From the NCBI RefSeq assembly GCF_002950575.1, contig NZ_CP026923.1, positions 1,302,001-1,366,000 of the forward strand: a DNA stretch of 64,000 bases, written 5' to 3'. Each line of letters begins with the position of its first letter. Positions within the stretch are counted from its first letter, which is position 1. The notes under the pieces are model-generated. The model saw nothing but the letters and a program-made list of their open reading frames with translations, was not told the DNA's origin and did not search any database. Below are positions 7,973 through 16,905 of this stretch, piece by piece. Source of the stretch: Pontimonas salivibrio. Its GTDB lineage: Bacteria; Actinomycetota; Actinomycetes; Actinomycetales; Microbacteriaceae. Both the position numbers and the translations under genes were made by a program.

Positions 7973-10512
7973 TAGTTTTTCCTCGCTTTACGAAGTTGCG
8001 CGTAGAGAACTGCAGCCGCCACGGTGATTAAACCCGGCAGCAAGTAACCCCAGGCGCCCGAGGCACCCACGAATCCCGGAATTCCTAGAAGCTGGCCAAC
8101 GAGAACACCGGCGATGATGATGCCAATGAACGAACCTCGACCACCGAAGATTGCTGCGCCCGATAGCACCAAGACTGTAATGGAGGACAAAGTGAAAGGA
8201 AGGCCCGGCCGTCCGTCGCCAACCCCAATCTGTGACATCAGGATGATCGCTGCTGGCACGACGAGAATAGAAGTGAGCAGGTAAGAAAACATTTGGACTC
8301 GGGCAGTGTTAATCCCCAATCGCCCAGCGGCATCCTTGCGCGAGCCAACCGCCCGAAGTTCAACTCCCCAGCGAGTTCGCCGAAGAGCCCACTCCAGCAC
8401 CAAAACCGCAATGATTGCGAAGATCGCGGAGATCGGTACCCACCCACCGATTTTGTAGAGCACCAGCTGGGTTACCGCGTAATCGAACACCCCACCAGGA
8501 GTAGATCGAATTTGGAAGAGCGTACCCTGGAGACCCAACGCAATCGCAAGAGTAACTACGACAGGACTTAAGTTGAAGCGAGTAACCAGGTAGCCGTTGG
8601 TTATTCCCACGAGCACGCTTGCGGCCAGCATCAAACCTATCCCCAAGGCAATACTGCCCCCGTCAATGACGTAGTACGAAGCGATCACAACCAGGAAGCT
8701 CATGAGAGGTCCGATCGTGAGGTCGAATCCCGAACCCATCACGACAACCTGCTGGGCGGCCCCCACAAGAATCAACATCGAGGCAATCACCAGAAGATTG
8801 GATATGTTGAAAGGCGAAAAGTAGGCGGTGTTGACGGTACCGACTAGCGCAGCAAGCAGGACCCCAATTATGGCTAGGACAGCAGCTGGCGAGTGGTCAC
8901 CCTTCAGCCATGATTTAAATCGGGACGCGGTCGAATGGCTACTGTTGCTGCGTTGCCGGACAGTCGTCGACGTAAGCGCCGCCCTTGCTATTCCCTCCTC
9001 AGTGACAGCATCTCCCCTGAGCTCCTCAACGATTTCCCCCCGGGACATAATCAGCACCCGATCGCACAGGCCCTCTAGCTCAACACCGTCGGATGAGAGG
9101 ATGAGAACCGCAGCACCCTCATCGGCCGCTTCGCGCAAAATCTTGTAAATGTCGACACGGGCGCCTGCATCCACGCCCTGTGTCGGCTCTTCGGCCAACA
9201 GCACTTTCGGTTCCGACAGTAACGTCCGAGCCAAGACCACCTTTTGTTGATTGCCGCCAGACAGAGACGAAACGACAGTGCGCTGAGAGGGCGTTTTAAT
9301 CGACTGCCGGTCAATCTCTTGATGAGCGACCCTGCGTGTCTCTGACTCGCTGATGACCGAAGCTCTGGAAACCTTGCCGAGAGTCTTCATTACGATGTTT
9401 TCACCGACAGACATCGGCATAAAGAGACCCTCGCCGTGTCGATCCGAGGGCACATAGACCACTCCAGCCTTTGCGCTCGATGAGCTCGAGCCCAATCGCA
9501 CTCCACGACCATTAATCGTTACTTTTCCCGAGGAAGAATCGACTCCGGCAATTGCGCGTATGAGGTTTTCTTGACCATTTCCTTGAACTCCGGCCAAGCC
9601 CACCATTTCACCTGGCTTGACCGCAAAACTCACATCGTGAAAATGGGAGCCCGACAGGCTAGTCACCACCAAGGTATCCGTTCCTACGATTGGCCCTGAC
9701 GCAGAACCCTTCGGGGGGAAGACCGTATCAAGAGCGCGCCCCACGACTAACTCGATAATTTGGGACTCTGAGACATCTGCCGCTTCAAATGTGCCGCGGA
9801 CTTGGCCGTCACGTAACACCGTAATACGGTCGGAAATGGACTTAACCTCCGGAATTCGGTGGGAGATGTACACCACAGCTGCGTTAGCACTGACGACTTC
9901 GCGCACCCGGCGAAACAGCCTTTGGACCTCGTCGCTATTGAGGTGCTCTGTGGGCTCGTCCAAAATAAGGACTCGGGGCTTCAGCGATAGAGCTTTGGCG
10001 ATTTCCACCACAAAGCGTTGCTCTACCGATAGTGAAGACACTCGGGCTTTGGCATTGATTCCCATCTGCCAAGGATCTAAATGTGCTTGCGCCTTAGCAG
10101 GGGCGCTTGAGAGCCCTTTCATTGTCGTCTCGCCGCTCCCGATTGCCATGTTCTCCGCAACGGTGAGGTCTGGCAAAAGAGCAGGGTCTTGACGCACGAT
10201 TGCGAGACCCAGATGCCTTGCTTCATCTGGTGAGGCTTCTTCCAGCGAGCGGCCACCAATCTCAACGGCGCCTTCATCTTGAGCGAGCGCCCCGGAGGCA
10301 ACTGCCATGAGGGTCGATTTTCCAGCGCCGTTCTCCCCCACCAATGCGTGAACCTCGCCAGCACGAACTTCGAGCGATACATCAGCGAGCGCTTTGACAC
10401 CAGGGAAGCTCTTGGTTATTCCCGTCAAGCGCAGAGCAACACTGCCAGCCTCGACCTCCACTTCAGGGGCGATTGAAACAGCTGTTGTCCGGGGGGAATC
10501 GTTCCTAGACAT
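7972..10512 (-). CDS. Fused ABC transporter: two ATPase domains plus permease domain
   Basis: A single protein of about 846 residues that joins the tandem RbsA-type ATPase to an RbsC-type permease. The first nucleotide-binding domain (about 25-265) has Walker A GENGAGKST and LDEPTEHL. The second (about 270-505) has a degenerate Walker A (GVQGNGQ), a normal LSGGNQQK signature and LAEEPTQGVD, where Asp of Walker B is replaced by Glu. A short linker leads to a hydrophobic permease domain from about 545 to the end, with the family block GGRGSFIG. These are normally separate genes. The start at 10512 has AGAGG 8 bases upstream; an earlier ATG at 10536 has none. It is coupled to the free permease downstream. 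Confidence 0.88.
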   Translation of the reverse strand: MSRNDSPRTTAVSIAPEVEVEAGSVALRLTGITKSFPGVKALADVSLEVRAGEVHALVGENGAGKSTLMAVASGALAQDEGAVEIGGRSLEEASPDEARHLGLAIVRQDPALLPDLTVAENMAIGSGETTMKGLSSAPAKAQAHLDPWQMGINAKARVSSLSVEQRFVVEIAKALSLKPRVLILDEPTEHLNSDEVQRLFRRVREVVSANAAVVYISHRIPEVKSISDRITVLRDGQVRGTFEAADVSESQIIELVVGRALDTVFPPKGSASGPIVGTDTLVVTSLSGSHFHDVSFAVKPGEMVGLAGVQGNGQENLIRAIAGVDSSSGKVTINGRGVRLGSSSSSAKAGVVYVPSDRHGEGLFMPMSVGENIVMKTLGKVSRASVISESETRRVAHQEIDRQSIKTPSQRTVVSSLSGGNQQKVVLARTLLSEPKVLLAEEPTQGVDAGARVDIYKILREAADEGAAVLILSSDGVELEGLCDRVLIMSRGEIVEELRGDAVTEEGIARAALTSTTVRQRSNSSHSTASRFKSWLKGDHSPAAVLAIIGVLLAALVGTVNTAYFSPFNISNLLVIASMLILVGAAQQVVVMGSGFDLTIGPLMSFLVVIASYYVIDGGSIALGIGLMLAASVLVGITNGYLVTRFNLSPVVVTLAIALGLQGTLFQIRSTPGGVFDYAVTQLVLYKIGGWVPISAIFAIIAVLVLEWALRRTRWGVELRAVGSRKDAAGRLGINTARVQMFSYLLTSILVVPAAIILMSQIGVGDGRPGLPFTLSSITVLVLSGAAIFGGRGSFIGIIIAGVLVGQLLGIPGFVGASGAWGYLLPGLITVAAAVLYAQLRKARKN

Positions 10513-10541
10513 GGCATCGACCTCTTTCTTTGACATTGTTA

Positions 10542-11261
10542 TTACTGAGCCAGGTATCCACCATCAATGACAAGTTCAGAGCCAGTCATGAAGCTCGACT
10601 CATCACTAGCGAGGAACACCGCGCCCCACGCAATTTCTTCGGGCTGGCCAGCACGTCCCATCGGTGTCATGCCAACCACAAACTTGTTGACATCGGGGTC
10701 TTGAGCGTCGGTCAGTGGTGTCGCGATGAAACCGGGATGGAGTGAGTTCACCCGCACTCCTGTAGTCGCGTATGTAATCGCGGCGTTTTTCGACATGTTC
10801 CGGACTGCGCCTTTAGTCGCATGGTATGCGTGCGCGCCGGCCACCGCAGCGTTTCCCCAAATTGAGGAGATGTTGATAATTGAACCGGTCTTCTGCTGCA
10901 ACATGTGCGGCAGAACTGCCTTCATACCGAGGAAGACACCTGTCTGGTTTACAGCTACCACCCGATCCCAGTCAGCAAGGGTCAAATCCCCGAGAGGTTC
11001 GTAGGCGATAATTCCCGCATTGTTGACCAGAACATCCACACGGCCATGACGCTGCATGGTAGTTGCCACCACGAGCTCCCATGCTTTCTCCTCTGCAACT
11101 TCCTGCTGAATAAAATCAATTCCGGGCGCGAACTCATGGTTCGGGGACTGGCTTGTCGCCACAACCGTGGCACCCTCTTGGTGAAAAATTTCGGCAATTG
11201 CTCGACCGATTCCTCGGCCGGCGCCGGTAACGATGGCGACCTTGCCTTCGAGACGTTTCAT
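10542..11261 (-). CDS. Short-chain dehydrogenase/reductase
   Basis: NAD(P)-dependent oxidoreductase of 239 residues in the classical SDR family. The cofactor loop GAGRGIG is near residue 13, NNAG follows at about 80, and the catalytic Ser, Tyr and Lys are visible in the ISSIWG and YHATK blocks. The ATG at 11261 has AAGGAG 9 bases upstream; longer frames to 11393 would run into the intergenic hairpin. It lies between the importer lipoprotein and the fused transporter gene, so it belongs to that operon. A likely task is oxidation of a secondary alcohol to the ketone used by the Baeyer-Villiger enzyme, with the second SDR at 15855 as the alternative. Confidence 0.85.
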   Translation of the reverse strand: MKRLEGKVAIVTGAGRGIGRAIAEIFHQEGATVVATSQSPNHEFAPGIDFIQQEVAEEKAWELVVATTMQRHGRVDVLVNNAGIIAYEPLGDLTLADWDRVVAVNQTGVFLGMKAVLPHMLQQKTGSIINISSIWGNAAVAGAHAYHATKGAVRNMSKNAAITYATTGVRVNSLHPGFIATPLTDAQDPDVNKFVVGMTPMGRAGQPEEIAWGAVFLASDESSFMTGSELVIDGGYLAQ

Positions 11262-11365
11262 GACTTGCACTCCTTTACTTACCCACTTTTGCGGGACATT
11301 TTTTGTTTCACACACATCGCTGGCTGGCTGCGAATGCGGCTGAGGGGCGAAATCTGGTGACGGTC

Positions 11366-11396
11366 CGCTTGGGCGGGCATAGAGCCCGCCCAAGCG
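11366..11396 (-). terminator. Stem-loop between binding-protein and SDR genes
   Basis: A perfect 13-bp inverted repeat (arms CGCTTGGGCGGGC and its complement) around a 5-base loop, with no U-rich tail on the minus strand. It lies just after the solute-binding protein gene and before the SDR gene of the same operon. In such operons, hairpins of this kind usually act as partial terminators or 3' stabilisers that raise binding-protein mRNA above that of the downstream genes. That role is inferred. Confidence 0.7.
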
Positions 11397-11457
11397 TTAC
11401 CTTCCAGTTCTGTCACCCCCAGATGGCCTAATGCTCGGGGGCGACGTCTCCGCCTTA

Positions 11458-12642
11458 TTAGTTGAACAGAGCTTGCAGCTGTTCGACACTCAGGCCCGAC
11501 GACAGAATCGCGTCATTGGGCAGGTCAGTCTCACACACAGGCTGCTTGTTCGGATCAGTAGAGTCTTCGATGATCTCTAAGTTGTAGATCGAAGGCTCGT
11601 TATTGGCCAGGCCGTTGTAGGCCGCAAGGCCTTTGTGCAAGGCCGGAACTGCAACCCAGTTACGCGAAGACATCGTCGCCACTTGGTAGCTCGGCTGGGT
11701 GTCCTTGTACTCATACCACAGGCACGCGAACTGGTTGGAGTCGTTTGCCGACCAGGGGGGCAGTGCAACACCTGCGTCCAGGAAGGCCTCGATTCCACCC
11801 ACAGAACCCCCGCCGTAGTCAGCAACGATTCCATCGATCTCGCCGAACTGGGTCAACAGACCTGCGACAACCTGCTTCGTCTTGCCAGGCTCCCAGCCCG
11901 TGTCGACGAAGGTGTCACCCAATTCAAGGTTCAAAAAGGTAACGCCAGGGTTCTCTTCAACTGCACGTTTGGCACCGTTGTAGACCGCGGTCGAATAGGG
12001 GTTGCCCGCTTGGCCGCCGAGCATGACAAGGTTGCCCTCGCCGCCCATCTGGCCGATGGTCCAATTCGCAAGGCCATAACCATAGGTGTCAACGTTCTCT
12101 GACACACAATCAACGTAATCGATACCCGGCTCGCCGCCGGGGCACGCGATGATTGGCACAAATGCAACACCTGCGTTTGTAGCCTCACGGATCGTCGGCA
12201 GAAGCGCCTCGCCACCATCGGTGAATGACACAATCACGTTAACCCCTTGAGCGACCATCGAGTTGATGTCCGCAATGGCCTTCTGGGTGTCGGCCTGAGC
12301 ATCGGTGTAGAGAATTTCGGTGATGTTCGGGCACTTCGCTGCCTCAGCCTCGAAGATGGCGCGGGTGGTAGCTCTCCAAGAGTTTCCACCGAAACCATCG
12401 GCAAAGCCGACCTTGATGGGTTCGTCTCCACAGAATTCACTGATGTCGACAATGTCTCCTTGGAGGCCAGAAATACCCACCGGAATGAGGTTCTCTTCAG
12501 TCGTCGCGGTTTCTTCTTCGCCGCTTGTGGTGGGCGCGGTGTCCTCGCTGGCCGTGTCGCCGGCATCGGCGGCACATCCAGCGAGGACCAAAGCGCCGGA
12601 AGCAAACACCGCTGTTAGCAACAGCCTGAGTTTCCTCGACAT
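11458..12642 (-). CDS. Ribose-type ABC transporter substrate-binding lipoprotein
   Basis: A 394-residue periplasmic-binding-protein-1 family lipoprotein. The signal peptide ends in the lipobox LAGC, giving a lipidated Cys at 23, and is followed by a Ser/Thr/Glu-rich linker (about 24-50) before the ligand-binding domain, which resembles RbsB/XylF proteins. Its ATG at 12642 is preceded by GAAAGTGAG. It is the first gene of the minus-strand importer operon and is separated from the rest by a strong hairpin. The ligand is unknown. The neighbourhood of ester-, ketone- and aldehyde-oxidising enzymes makes a polar ketone, alcohol or glycoside precursor possible, while a simple sugar remains the family default. 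Confidence 0.88.
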   Translation of the reverse strand: MSRKLRLLLTAVFASGALVLAGCAADAGDTASEDTAPTTSGEEETATTEENLIPVGISGLQGDIVDISEFCGDEPIKVGFADGFGGNSWRATTRAIFEAEAAKCPNITEILYTDAQADTQKAIADINSMVAQGVNVIVSFTDGGEALLPTIREATNAGVAFVPIIACPGGEPGIDYVDCVSENVDTYGYGLANWTIGQMGGEGNLVMLGGQAGNPYSTAVYNGAKRAVEENPGVTFLNLELGDTFVDTGWEPGKTKQVVAGLLTQFGEIDGIVADYGGGSVGGIEAFLDAGVALPPWSANDSNQFACLWYEYKDTQPSYQVATMSSRNWVAVPALHKGLAAYNGLANNEPSIYNLEIIEDSTDPNKQPVCETDLPNDAILSSGLSVEQLQALFN

Positions 12643-13104
12643 GTGATCTCACTTTCTTCATTGGTGTGGGTCACGATGTGACCCCCGGTCTAGCCTTACT
12701 TACGTCCTGGTAGTGATCGAGTCCGTGATGTTGGCCGATACCGCTGTCCACTCCCACGGTTCCAGCCGCGCCGGCTACATCCTCCGCCGGCATAAAACTC
12801 CCGAACGCCCTCTCATCTCCCTTGACTAAAGGCCTCGTGGTAACTCCCCATGGGGGGAGGCACGAATCGAGCTGGTGCCCGATTTACCCATGATGGGGTC
12901 GATGGCACCCTCTATTTCGATTCAAGGTGAGAAACAACTGCCTCATTTTGAGACTCGGCTTTCGCACCGTTGGTGCATCGGTACACGCTTATTCAAAGCC
13001 CTTCGGCTCGGACGAATTTCAGCGAAAGGAAGCTGGAAAGAATTCGCGCGATTGGTCCAGCTGATGAAGCAGATTCACCACCACAACACAAAGGAGTGAG
13101 AAGA
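12643..13104. promoter_or_regulatory. Divergent control region between importer and monooxygenase operons
   Basis: About 460 bases without a convincing gene, reading outward on both sides. It contains three dyads: GGGTCAC-gat-GTGACCC at 12668-12684, CCCCATGGGG at 12846-12855, and CCCAT-g-ATGGG at 12887-12897. A TTGACT hexamer near 12831 could be a -35 for the plus strand, but I cannot place a good -10. The esterase ribosome binding site AAGGAG is at 13091-13096. The dyads are candidate operators for the GAF/Fis regulator or a local repressor. Confidence 0.5.
12668..12684. promoter_or_regulatory. Perfect inverted repeat upstream of binding-protein gene
   Basis: Arms GGGTCAC and GTGACCC are separated by three bases. 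The dyad ends 25 bases upstream of the lipoprotein ATG on the minus strand, so it lies in the 5' leader or at the transcription start. It could be a protein-binding operator or a leader hairpin. Confidence 0.5.
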
Positions 13105-14046
13105 ATGGCACTGGCGCCACGATCCTCTGAGCATCCCGGGGAACCTACTGACATGCTCGGCGAGGTTTATAAACACTGGATTGATGAACTAGGCAAATTA
13201 GGCGATGCCCCCATTTCCACTGAGCTCCTAAGGCTCATGTTTGACGACTGGCAGCGACCCACTGCGGAGCCCACCCAAGTGACTTACGAACACAAATCGA
13301 TTGGTGGCGTTCCCGGAATTATGGTCACACCACTCGGGGCTGACCTCAGCGAGATGATGATTCTGATGCACGGCGGCGGGTTCGCCCTCGGATCGTCCGC
13401 AAGTCATCGCAAGCTAGGAGGGCACATCGCAAAGGCGATGGGCATAGGTTGCTTTGTTGCTGACTTCCGTCGAGCCCCAGAGAACAAGTTCCCGGCACAG
13501 ATTGAGGACGGAGTCGCGATCTACGAGGCGCTCCTTTCTGAGGGCCTCAAACCAGAAGACATCACGCCTATCGGCGACAGCGCCGGTGGCAACCTGGCGA
13601 TCAGCATGGTCTTCGAGATGAAGAAACGGGGCCTGCCCCTACCGGCCCAGGTAATCACAATGTCCCCGTGGCTAAACATGGAAAACACTGGAGCCACCAT
13701 CGAAACAAACGATGCTACGGACTTTTTAATCACCCGCGAGGGACTGCAGGGAAACATTGACCGCTACCTCGAGGGCGCCACATCCCCTACCGATCCGATG
13801 GCAAACCCGTTGTACCAAGATTTCACCGGTTTCCCAAGGTTGTACATCTGCGCGGGCGATGTGGAGTCGCTGTTTGATGACAGCGTGCGCCTCTACGAAC
13901 TCGCGAAAAGCGCGGGAGTCGACGTCACATTCTCAATCGGAGAGGGAATGCAGCACGTATATCCCTTTCTCGCGGGTAACCATGAGCGAGCCGACGAAGA
14001 GATTGAGCTCATGGCCGAGTGGTATCGCGCCGGGCGACAGAACTAA
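13105..14046 (+). CDS. HSL-family carboxylesterase / lactone hydrolase
   Basis: An alpha/beta-hydrolase of 313 residues in the hormone-sensitive-lipase family. The oxyanion motif HGGG is at 89-92 and the nucleophile elbow GDSAGG places Ser at 159. The acid is probably Asp252 and the base His284 (MQHVYPF). The ATG at 13105 has AAGGAG 8 bases upstream; a longer frame from 12970 lacks one. It directly precedes the Baeyer-Villiger monooxygenase, so it most likely hydrolyses the ester or lactone that enzyme makes, as AcmB does for methyl acetate and ChnC for caprolactone. Substrate size cannot be decided from the sequence. Confidence 0.88.
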   Translation: MALAPRSSEHPGEPTDMLGEVYKHWIDELGKLGDAPISTELLRLMFDDWQRPTAEPTQVTYEHKSIGGVPGIMVTPLGADLSEMMILMHGGGFALGSSASHRKLGGHIAKAMGIGCFVADFRRAPENKFPAQIEDGVAIYEALLSEGLKPEDITPIGDSAGGNLAISMVFEMKKRGLPLPAQVITMSPWLNMENTGATIETNDATDFLITREGLQGNIDRYLEGATSPTDPMANPLYQDFTGFPRLYICAGDVESLFDDSVRLYELAKSAGVDVTFSIGEGMQHVYPFLAGNHERADEEIELMAEWYRAGRQN

Positions 14047-14083
14047 CTAACAGCACTCCCTCACTAACTAACAGCATTCCCTG
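14042..14083. repeat. 21-bp tandem duplication at the esterase stop codon
   Basis: Two adjacent copies of a 21-base unit beginning ACTAACTAACAGCA, differing at two positions, cover the TAA stop of the esterase gene and the start of the spacer. It looks like a recent slippage duplication. A role is not evident. Confidence 0.75.
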
Positions 14084-14137
14084 CCCCGTTTCAGCACGAA
14101 GCGGACCTGGGACCCAGAAAGGAAAAGGAAGCAGAAA

Positions 14138-15763
14138 ATGACAGGACACACCGATTACGACGCACTGGTAATTGGCGCCGGCTTCTCCGGTATCGCCACT
14201 CTCCACTTCTTCCGGGAAGCGGGGTTTAAGACCCTTGTTGTCGACAAAGAAGCCGAGGTGGGCGGAACCTGGTGGGTTAATAACTACCCGGGTGTGCGCA
14301 CTGACTCGGAGTATCCCTACTACTCGTTTTCCTTCTCGAAGGAAGTACGCGAGGAGTGGGATTGGAGTGAGCGTTATCCCACCGGCAAAGAGGTACTGAG
14401 TTACCTGAAGTTCGTTGTGGAACGCCTGGACATGCGTAAAGACATGTTGTTTAACACGGCAGTCAACAACGCGGCTTACAACGAAACCGACAAGGTGTGG
14501 GAAGTGTCCCTCAGCGACGGCCGAACACTTCGAGTCAAATACTTGGTCTCTGCCATGGGAGTGCTCTCCCGACCCATCTGGCCAGATATTCCGGGACGCG
14601 AAAAGTTCAAAGGTGAAATGCTTCACGCGGCGATGTGGCCTCGGGAGGGTTTTGACCTCAAGGGCAAACGCGTCGGCCTGATTGGTCTGGGCGCATCTGG
14701 GCTTCAGATCACCCCGACAATTGCTCCCGAAGTCGCCGAGTTGAAGGTCTTCCAGCGAACCCCAAACTTCGTCGTAGCGGCAAAAAGCCCGAAGACAACT
14801 CCGGAAGAGTTGGCGAAGGTCCGAGCGGAGTATGACGAAATCTGGGAGCGTGCAGCCGGGCACCCGTTTGGGGTCGATATGGTTCCGGCAAAATACAGCG
14901 CAAAGGAAGTGTCCGAAGAAGAGCGTAGGCGCATCTTTGAAAGCAAATGGGACGAAGGTGGCTTCCACTTTGCCAACGAATGCTTCAATGACCTGGCTAC
15001 CGACCACGAATCTGCGGAGCTCGCTTCCGAGTTCATCCGCAGCAAAATCCGTGAAATTGTGAAAGACCCTGATACGGCGGAGTTGCTCTGCCCGAAGGAC
15101 TACGCATTCAACGGAAAGCGTGTTCCCACTGGTTTCAATTATTACGAAACCTACAACCTCCCTCACGTGCAGCTCATCGATGCTAAAACCACGCCAATTA
15201 CAGAGTTCACCGAAAAGGGACTCAAAGTAGGCGACACCGAATATGAACTCGATGTCATTATCTGCGCGACCGGATTCGACGCCATGACCGGCAACCTCAC
15301 CAACCTTGAGCTCGTCGGACGCAACGGCAAGGTGCTGAGGGAGAAATTTGCCGAAGGCCACATCGGCGGAAACCTCGGGATCTCCTACAACGGGTTCCCG
15401 AATTTCCTAGTGGCTTTGGGGCCGCAGACTCCGTACTCGAACCTCCCGGTGCCAATCCAGTTGGGAGCTCAGTGGATGGCAGATGCAATCTCCTTCGCCC
15501 GCGATAACGGCATTGAGGAGCTCGAAGCGACTCCTGAATCCGAAGAGTGGTGGGCTGCCGAGTCGGAGCGGGCCGGTAAGGCAACCGTCATGTACGAGCA
15601 AGGGAAGAAGGCAAAGGCCTGGTTCCTGGGAGATAACGTCCCCGGCAAACCGCGACAACTGCAGGTGTACATGGGAGGCGGGCAGGTCTACCAGGAGTTC
15701 TGCCGCCAGGCCAAAGAGGACGGCTTCCGATCCTTCCGTGCTCCTGAATTAATAAACGCGTAA
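14138..15763 (+). CDS. Type I Baeyer-Villiger monooxygenase
   Basis: FAD/NADPH enzyme of 541 residues inserting oxygen next to a ketone carbonyl to form an ester or lactone. The FAD Rossmann motif GAGFSG is at 13-18, the second motif GGTWWVNNYPGVRTD at 42-56, the Baeyer-Villiger fingerprint FKGEMLHAAMWP at 157-168 and the NADPH Rossmann GLGASG at 183-188. This order and length match cyclohexanone- and acetone-type enzymes rather than N-oxidising flavin monooxygenases. GGAAAAGGAAG precedes the ATG. It stands between the esterase and an SDR, a classic ketone-degradation arrangement. Cyclic ketones, monoterpenoid ketones or short acyclic ketones are all possible substrates. Confidence 0.92.
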   Translation: MTGHTDYDALVIGAGFSGIATLHFFREAGFKTLVVDKEAEVGGTWWVNNYPGVRTDSEYPYYSFSFSKEVREEWDWSERYPTGKEVLSYLKFVVERLDMRKDMLFNTAVNNAAYNETDKVWEVSLSDGRTLRVKYLVSAMGVLSRPIWPDIPGREKFKGEMLHAAMWPREGFDLKGKRVGLIGLGASGLQITPTIAPEVAELKVFQRTPNFVVAAKSPKTTPEELAKVRAEYDEIWERAAGHPFGVDMVPAKYSAKEVSEEERRRIFESKWDEGGFHFANECFNDLATDHESAELASEFIRSKIREIVKDPDTAELLCPKDYAFNGKRVPTGFNYYETYNLPHVQLIDAKTTPITEFTEKGLKVGDTEYELDVIICATGFDAMTGNLTNLELVGRNGKVLREKFAEGHIGGNLGISYNGFPNFLVALGPQTPYSNLPVPIQLGAQWMADAISFARDNGIEELEATPESEEWWAAESERAGKATVMYEQGKKAKAWFLGDNVPGKPRQLQVYMGGGQVYQEFCRQAKEDGFRSFRAPELINA

Positions 15764-15778
15764 TCCTCAGTCAGGTGT

Positions 15779-15810
15779 GGGGCGGAGCGAGAAGTCGCTC
15801 ACTCCGCCCC
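15779..15810 (+). terminator. Stem-loop after the monooxygenase gene
   Basis: GGGGCGGAG and CTCCGCCCC arms enclose a second small hairpin (GAGCGA/TCGCTC). It lies 15 bases after the monooxygenase stop and has no T-tract, so it may be a weak terminator or an mRNA-stabilising element inside the operon rather than its end. Confidence 0.55.
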
Positions 15811-15854
15811 TCGCCTTCTGAGTTCGGCAACAGAGAGGAAAATAGGTAGAACAA

Positions 15855-16625
15855 ATGGGACGTCTCGATCAGAAAGTCGCAATTATCACCGGTGCGGCAT
15901 CGGGCATGGGCAAAGCCACAGCTGAACTGTTCGCACGGGAGGGCGCAATTGTCGCCCTGTGTGATCTTGACAAGGAGGGCCTGAAAGCTGCCGTTTCTGA
16001 CATCGCCGCCGCTGGTGGGCAAGCTGAGCATCACCTTTTGGATGTTAGCGATGAAGGCCAAGTAGCCGCCGTGTGCACTGCTGTGGGGCAGGCCCACGGT
16101 CGAATCGATGTACTGGTAAACGCGGCAGGCATTATCGGTTCAGGTGACCCCACCCACCAGCTCAGCGAAGCAGAATGGGACAAAGTCTTCAACGTCGACG
16201 TCAAAGGTGTGTTCTTCTGCACAAAACACACTCTGCCCTTCATGATGGACCAACAATCCGGTTCGATTATCAACTACTCATCAATTTACGGCCTCGCCGG
16301 TAATGATGAATTCAGCGCGTACCACGTTGCCAAGGGCGCCGTCACCATGCAAACCAAACAAGATGCTGCTGTCTACGGCAGGTACAACATCCGAGTGAAC
16401 TCGGTCCACCCCAGCACAGTCCTCACCCCCTTAGTCGAAGGTATCGTCAATGAATTCCCTGGGGGCCTAAAGGCCTATGAAGAAGTAAACACACAAAACC
16501 AATCAATCCACCGAATCGGTCGCCCAGACGACGTTGCGTGGGCGTGTGTGTACCTCGCTTCGGACGAGTCCACCTGGGTCACTGGAGTGAATTTGCCGAT
16601 TGACGGCGGATTTATGGGGAGGTAG
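15855..16625 (+). CDS. Short-chain dehydrogenase/reductase
   Basis: Classical SDR of 256 residues. The cofactor loop GAASGMG is at 13-19, NAAG at 89-92, and catalytic Ser142/143, Tyr156 and Lys160 lie in the YSSIYG and YHVAK blocks. The C-terminal [10 protein letters not shown] is standard. It follows the monooxygenase and is 5 bases from the next gene, so it is part of the same operon. It resembles cyclohexanol- and other secondary-alcohol dehydrogenases of this family, so it may produce the ketone for the monooxygenase. The exact alcohol is unknown, and the SDR at 10542 may be redundant or act on a different step. Confidence 0.85.
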   Translation: MGRLDQKVAIITGAASGMGKATAELFAREGAIVALCDLDKEGLKAAVSDIAAAGGQAEHHLLDVSDEGQVAAVCTAVGQAHGRIDVLVNAAGIIGSGDPTHQLSEAEWDKVFNVDVKGVFFCTKHTLPFMMDQQSGSIINYSSIYGLAGNDEFSAYHVAKGAVTMQTKQDAAVYGRYNIRVNSVHPSTVLTPLVEGIVNEFPGGLKAYEEVNTQNQSIHRIGRPDDVAWACVYLASDESTWVTGVNLPIDGGFMGR

Positions 16626-16630
16626 GGCGA

Positions 16631-16861
16631 ATGATCACCGTGTACGGCAAACCAGACTGCACCGATTGGGCTCGCTCTAAGGCAATACTCGAATCGATGG
16701 GGTTAACCTATCGTTTCCTCGATATTGCTTCTGACTTCGAGGCTGGCAAGCGCGCCGAAAATATCAGCGGCGGGCAGTCTTCCCCCGTGATTGTCTTCCC
16801 CGACGGTAGTTTCGTCGTCGAACCGAGCGACGAAGAGCTGACTGCCAAACTGAACCGCTGA
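16631..16861 (+). CDS. Small glutaredoxin-like protein with C-x-x-W motif
   Basis: A 76-residue thioredoxin-fold protein. It begins MITVYGKPDC, carries the active-site-like CTDW at 10-13 and a cis-Pro region SSPVIVFPDGS around residues 50-60, as in mycoredoxin and NrdH proteins. The resolving cysteine is replaced by Trp and no other Cys is present, so it cannot act as a normal dithiol oxidoreductase. It could work as a monothiol glutaredoxin, a mycothiol-dependent reductase or a non-redox adaptor. It starts 5 bases after the SDR stop and precedes the Old Yellow Enzyme, so it is co-expressed with flavin redox enzymes. Confidence 0.75.
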   Translation: MITVYGKPDCTDWARSKAILESMGLTYRFLDIASDFEAGKRAENISGGQSSPVIVFPDGSFVVEPSDEELTAKLNR

Positions 16862-16905
16862 GGCAGAAAGGCCTCGCCAGCGCCCACTTCTCAAAGGAGA
16901 GAAAC

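Noticed and set aside
12875-13099. A 74-codon frame ending at the esterase ribosome binding site
   Set aside because: The GTG start has its nearest purine-rich site about 14 bases away and the product is not recognisable. A leader peptide cannot be excluded but is not supported.
14009-15361. A 450-codon open frame antisense to the monooxygenase
   Set aside because: No domain similarity is visible and the plus-strand enzyme has all its fingerprints, so this is a shadow frame.
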